Positions 4,822 through 7,565 of a DNA stretch of 7,565 nucleotides are shown piece after piece. Every line of letters begins with the position of its first letter. Within the stretch, counting starts at the first letter, position 1. Source of the DNA: Phycisphaerales bacterium (GTDB lineage Bacteria > Planctomycetota > Phycisphaerae > Phycisphaerales > UBA1924). The stretch is from the NCBI GenBank assembly GCA_003511945.1, contig DOJA01000324.1:1-7565 (forward strand), in the 5' to 3' direction. A model generated the notes under the pieces. It was not told where the DNA came from. It ran no database searches and saw only the letters and a list, made by a program, of their open reading frames with translations. The translations under genes and the position numbers were made by a program.

Positions 4822-7515
4822 ATGCTCCACGCCGGCCAAGCCCGCATCCGCTCGTTCCGTGTGGTCCCGGACCTCCCTGAGCCGCTCCGTCCGTTGCTGG
4901 AGATCGCGCACAACCTGTGGTGGACCTGGCACCCCGAGGCGGTCGCCCTCTTCAAGCGCCTGGACCGGGACCTGTGGCAGGAGACCTACCACAACCCGGT
5001 CAAGATGCTGGGGATGTGCAAGCAGAGCGTGCTGGACCGGGCCGCGGAGGACCAGTCGTACCTGCACCTGCTCAACGGCGTCTACGCCCGGCTGCAGGAC
5101 CATCTGAGGCGGTCGTCGTGGTTCCAGCGCCAGTTCCCCCAGCACGCGGCCCCCTCCGACCCCAGCGCGCGCCCGCTGCGGGTGGCCTACTTCTCCGCCG
5201 AGTTCGGGTTCACCGAGTGCTTCCAGATCTACTCCGGCGGCCTGGGCTGCCTCGCGGGCGACCACCTGAAGTCGGCCAGCGAACTGGGCGTCCCTCTTGT
5301 GGGCGTCGGGCTGCTCTACCGCTGCGGGTACTTCCACCAGTACCTCAACAGCGACGGGTGGCAGCAGGAGACCTACCCCGATCAGGACTTCCCCAACCAG
5401 CCCATCCGGCGCCTCATCGACCCCGAGACCGGCGAGCAGTACCGCGTGTCCGTCGACCTGCCCGGGCGGGCGGTGACCATCGGCGTGTGGCAGTGCACCG
5501 TCGGGCGGGTGAGGTGCTACCTCCTGGACACCAACTTCCCGGAGAACCGGCGGGAAGACCGCGACATCACCCGCACGCTCTACGGCGGGGACATCGAGAC
5601 CCGCATCCAGCAGGAGATCGTCCTGGGGATCGGCGGGGTCCGCGCGCTCCAGAAGATCGGCGAGCCGGTCACGATCTACCACATCAACGAGGGCCACGCC
5701 GCGTTCCTGGCCCTGGAGCGGATCGCGCACCTGCGCGAGCAGCACGGCGGGCTCTTTGAGGATGCGCGCTGCGCCGCGGCCGCGGGGCACATCTTCACAA
5801 CCCACACCCCGGTGCCCGCGGGCATCGATCGATTCTCGCCCGAGCTGGTCGAGCGGTACCTGGGCCACCTGGCCCCGCGCCTGGGGCTGGATACCGAGGG
5901 GCTGCTGGCGCTGGGGCGGGGCAATGTGTTCGATCGGCGCGAGTTCTTCTCCATGGCGGTGCTGGCGATCCGGACGGCGAACTACGCCAACGGGGTCAGC
6001 CGGCTGCACGGGCAGGTCAGCCGCCAGATGTGGCAGAGCATCTGGCCCGGCGTCCCCGAGCCGGAGGTGCCGATCGGTCATGTGACCAACGGGGTCCACC
6101 CGCGCTCGTGGGTCAGCCCCTCGCTGGCCAAACTCTTCGAGCGATATGTCAGCCCCGAGTGGCAGCACGACCCCAGCGACTTCGCGGCGTGGGACGCGGT
6201 GAACGACATCCCCGACGAGGAACTGTGGCGCACCCACACCCGCCAGCGTGAGAAGATGATCACCTGGGCCCGCCGGCGCATCCGCGCCCAGATGAAGCAC
6301 CGCGGGCTCGGGCACGACCAGATCGAGCGGGCGGCGGCGGCGCTGGACCCCGACATCTTCACCATCGGCTTCGCGCGCCGCTTCGCCACCTACAAGCGCG
6401 GGACCCTGCTCATGCAGGACCCCGCACGCCTCCGCGCGATGTTCAACAACCCGGACCGCCCGGTGCAGCTGCTCATCGCGGGCAAGGCCCACCCCGCCGA
6501 CGGCCCGGGCAAGGAGCTGATCCGCGACATCGTGAAGCTCGCCTCCGAGAGCGACCACCTGAACCGCATCGTGTTCCTCGAGGACTACGACATCGAGATC
6601 GGGCGCCGCCTGGTCCAGGGGTGCGATGTGTGGCTGAACACGCCGCGCCGGGGAATGGAGGCGTCGGGAACCAGCGGCATGAAGGCGGCCATGAACGGCT
6701 GCGTCAATGTGTCCATCCTCGACGGGTGGTACGACGAGGGGTACGACCCCGAGGTCGGCTTCGCGATCGGCAAGGGCGAGTCGTACGACGACCCGTCGGT
6801 GCAGGACGCGATCGAGAGCCGGGCGCTCTACGAGCTGCTCGAGCGCCAGATCCTGCCGGAGTTCTACCACCGCGACGAGACGGGCCTCCCCCGCAAGTGG
6901 ATCCAGCGGATGAAGGCGAGCATCCGCACGCTGATGCCCCGGTTCAGCACCAACCGGATGGTGGCGGACTACGCCGAGCAGTACTACCTGCTGGCGCACG
7001 GCGTGTCGCAGTCGCTGGTGCGGGACCGCATGGCGGACGCGCGGGCGCTGGCCCAGCACATCGGGCGGTTCCGCGAGCACTGGCCCAGGGTCGGGGTGCG
7101 CCGGGTGGAGACGAATGTCACCACCTCGGTGGCGGTGCGCACGCCCGTGCGGGTGCGGGCGCTGGTGCAGCTGGGCGGGCTGAAGGCGGAGGAAGTGCGC
7201 GTGCAGCTGTACCACGGCGAGGTCACCTCGCTGGGCGACATGGCGCGGGGCGTGGGCGTCGAGATGCACCCGGAGGGCGACGCGCCGGTGCTCGACGGGG
7301 GCGTATTCACCTTCGTCGGCGAGTTCGCGGCGGCGGGATCGGGCCGGCGCGGGTTCACCGTCCGCGTCCTCCCGCGCGACGATCGCCTCGTGGGCACCGC
7401 GATCCCCGGGCTGATCGCCTGGTACGGCGAGGACGATCCCAACCTGCGCTTCCCCAAGCCCGAAGAGCAGTTCTTCAAGCCCGGCGAGGCGCCCAAGCAG
7501 GTGGCGGTGCACTGA
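4822..7515 (+). CDS. glgP: Alpha-glucan (glycogen/maltodextrin) phosphorylase, GT35
   Basis: This encodes an 897-residue cytosolic enzyme that uses phosphate and pyridoxal phosphate to release glucose-1-phosphate from alpha-1,4-glucans such as glycogen or maltodextrin. It belongs to the branch that includes mycobacterial and Thermotoga phosphorylases rather than the E. coli GlgP branch. The N-terminal DUF3417-like region spans about 13-115 and includes the HNLWWTWHPEA signature (30-40). The catalytic GT35 region follows, with SGGLG (138-142), HINEGH (287-292), VTNGVHPRSW (421-430), FATYKRG (521-527), IAGKAHPAD (552-560) and EASGTSGMKAAMNG (613-626). Lys621 is the expected pyridoxal phosphate lysine. 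The C-terminal ~140 residues (about 758-897) look strand-rich and are typical of this branch. The ATG start has a good GGGAG site, and all landmarks are intact. No other glycogen gene lies in the window, so substrate preference cannot be judged from context. Confidence 0.95.
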   Translation: MLHAGQARIRSFRVVPDLPEPLRPLLEIAHNLWWTWHPEAVALFKRLDRDLWQETYHNPVKMLGMCKQSVLDRAAEDQSYLHLLNGVYARLQDHLRRSSWFQRQFPQHAAPSDPSARPLRVAYFSAEFGFTECFQIYSGGLGCLAGDHLKSASELGVPLVGVGLLYRCGYFHQYLNSDGWQQETYPDQDFPNQPIRRLIDPETGEQYRVSVDLPGRAVTIGVWQCTVGRVRCYLLDTNFPENRREDRDITRTLYGGDIETRIQQEIVLGIGGVRALQKIGEPVTIYHINEGHAAFLALERIAHLREQHGGLFEDARCAAAAGHIFTTHTPVPAGIDRFSPELVERYLGHLAPRLGLDTEGLLALGRGNVFDRREFFSMAVLAIRTANYANGVSRLHGQVSRQMWQSIWPGVPEPEVPIGHVTNGVHPRSWVSPSLAKLFERYVSPEWQHDPSDFAAWDAVNDIPDEELWRTHTRQREKMITWARRRIRAQMKHRGLGHDQIERAAAALDPDIFTIGFARRFATYKRGTLLMQDPARLRAMFNNPDRPVQLLIAGKAHPADGPGKELIRDIVKLASESDHLNRIVFLEDYDIEIGRRLVQGCDVWLNTPRRGMEASGTSGMKAAMNGCVNVSILDGWYDEGYDPEVGFAIGKGESYDDPSVQDAIESRALYELLERQILPEFYHRDETGLPRKWIQRMKASIRTLMPRFSTNRMVADYAEQYYLLAHGVSQSLVRDRMADARALAQHIGRFREHWPRVGVRRVETNVTTSVAVRTPVRVRALVQLGGLKAEEVRVQLYHGEVTSLGDMARGVGVEMHPEGDAPVLDGGVFTFVGEFAAAGSGRRGFTVRVLPRDDRLVGTAIPGLIAWYGEDDPNLRFPKPEEQFFKPGEAPKQVAVH

Positions 7516-7534
7516 GAGCCCGGCACAGATTGGC

Positions 7535-7551
7535 CTCACCCGCTTGGTGGG
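7535..7551 (+). terminator. Weak hairpin after the phosphorylase gene
   Basis: CACC at 7537-7540 pairs with GGTG at 7546-7549 around a five-base loop, with a G-T and a C-G pair outside. It lies about 20 bases after the stop. The following GC-rich bases (7553-7565) can also fold, but the window ends there. A terminator role is possible but unproven. Confidence 0.25.
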
Positions 7552-7565
7552 ACGGGCGGCCCGCC

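Noticed and set aside
4621..7539. Very long open frame (972 codons) on the minus strand opposite the phosphorylase gene
   Set aside because: It mirrors a fully conserved GT35 enzyme and has a low-complexity Arg/Val/His/Pro-rich product. Long antisense frames arise readily in GC-rich DNA with GC-biased third positions.
1..7565. CRISPR array, tRNA, rRNA, insertion sequence, phage or defence genes
   Set aside because: I found no spaced direct repeats, tRNA-like cloverleaf, transposase motif, terminal inverted repeats or defence-related domain on either strand.

Overview
This is a GC-rich (roughly 70% G+C), gene-dense bacterial chromosomal window with five complete protein-coding genes and a strongly supported sixth small one. 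The gene set (HDOD protein, ParA with the 'DLDPQAHATLHLG' style of switch region, VanZ-like protein, MurJ with an enlarged periplasmic loop, GT35 glucan phosphorylase) and the base composition fit a planctomycete, perhaps of the Phycisphaerae. This is inference from protein flavour and composition, since no rRNA or other marker gene is present. I put it at about even odds or slightly better.

Layout. Positions 1-82 hold no gene but contain two hairpins that may end transcription of the gene to their right. Positions 83-1303 (minus strand) encode an HDOD-domain signalling protein with a GTG start and a strong Shine-Dalgarno sequence. A 124-base divergent intergenic region (1304-1427) separates it from a compact plus-strand cluster. 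That cluster is a ParA-family ATPase (1428-2456), a VanZ-like membrane protein (2453-2866), the lipid II flippase MurJ (2863-4509) and a previously easy-to-miss 70-residue lipoprotein (4458-4670). The first two junctions are 4-base GTGA and ATGA overlaps. The last is a 52-base out-of-frame overlap with murJ. After a 151-base gap, an alpha-glucan phosphorylase (4822-7515) follows on the same strand, probably with its own promoter. The last 50 bases are noncoding and hold a weak hairpin.

How the genes may work together. The parA-vanZ-murJ-lipoprotein unit looks like one transcript with translational coupling. It couples a DNA or cargo positioning ATPase with envelope proteins, including the flippase that delivers peptidoglycan precursor. 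A shared role in growth or division of the envelope is plausible but is only inferred. The glucan phosphorylase is a carbon-storage enzyme with no evident link to the cluster. I found no mobile element, CRISPR array, tRNA, rRNA, phage gene or defence system. Most of the window is ordinary housekeeping sequence. The points worth a second look are the small overlapping lipoprotein, the apparently leaderless parA start, the G-run repeat inside parA, and the substituted charged residues in MurJ.
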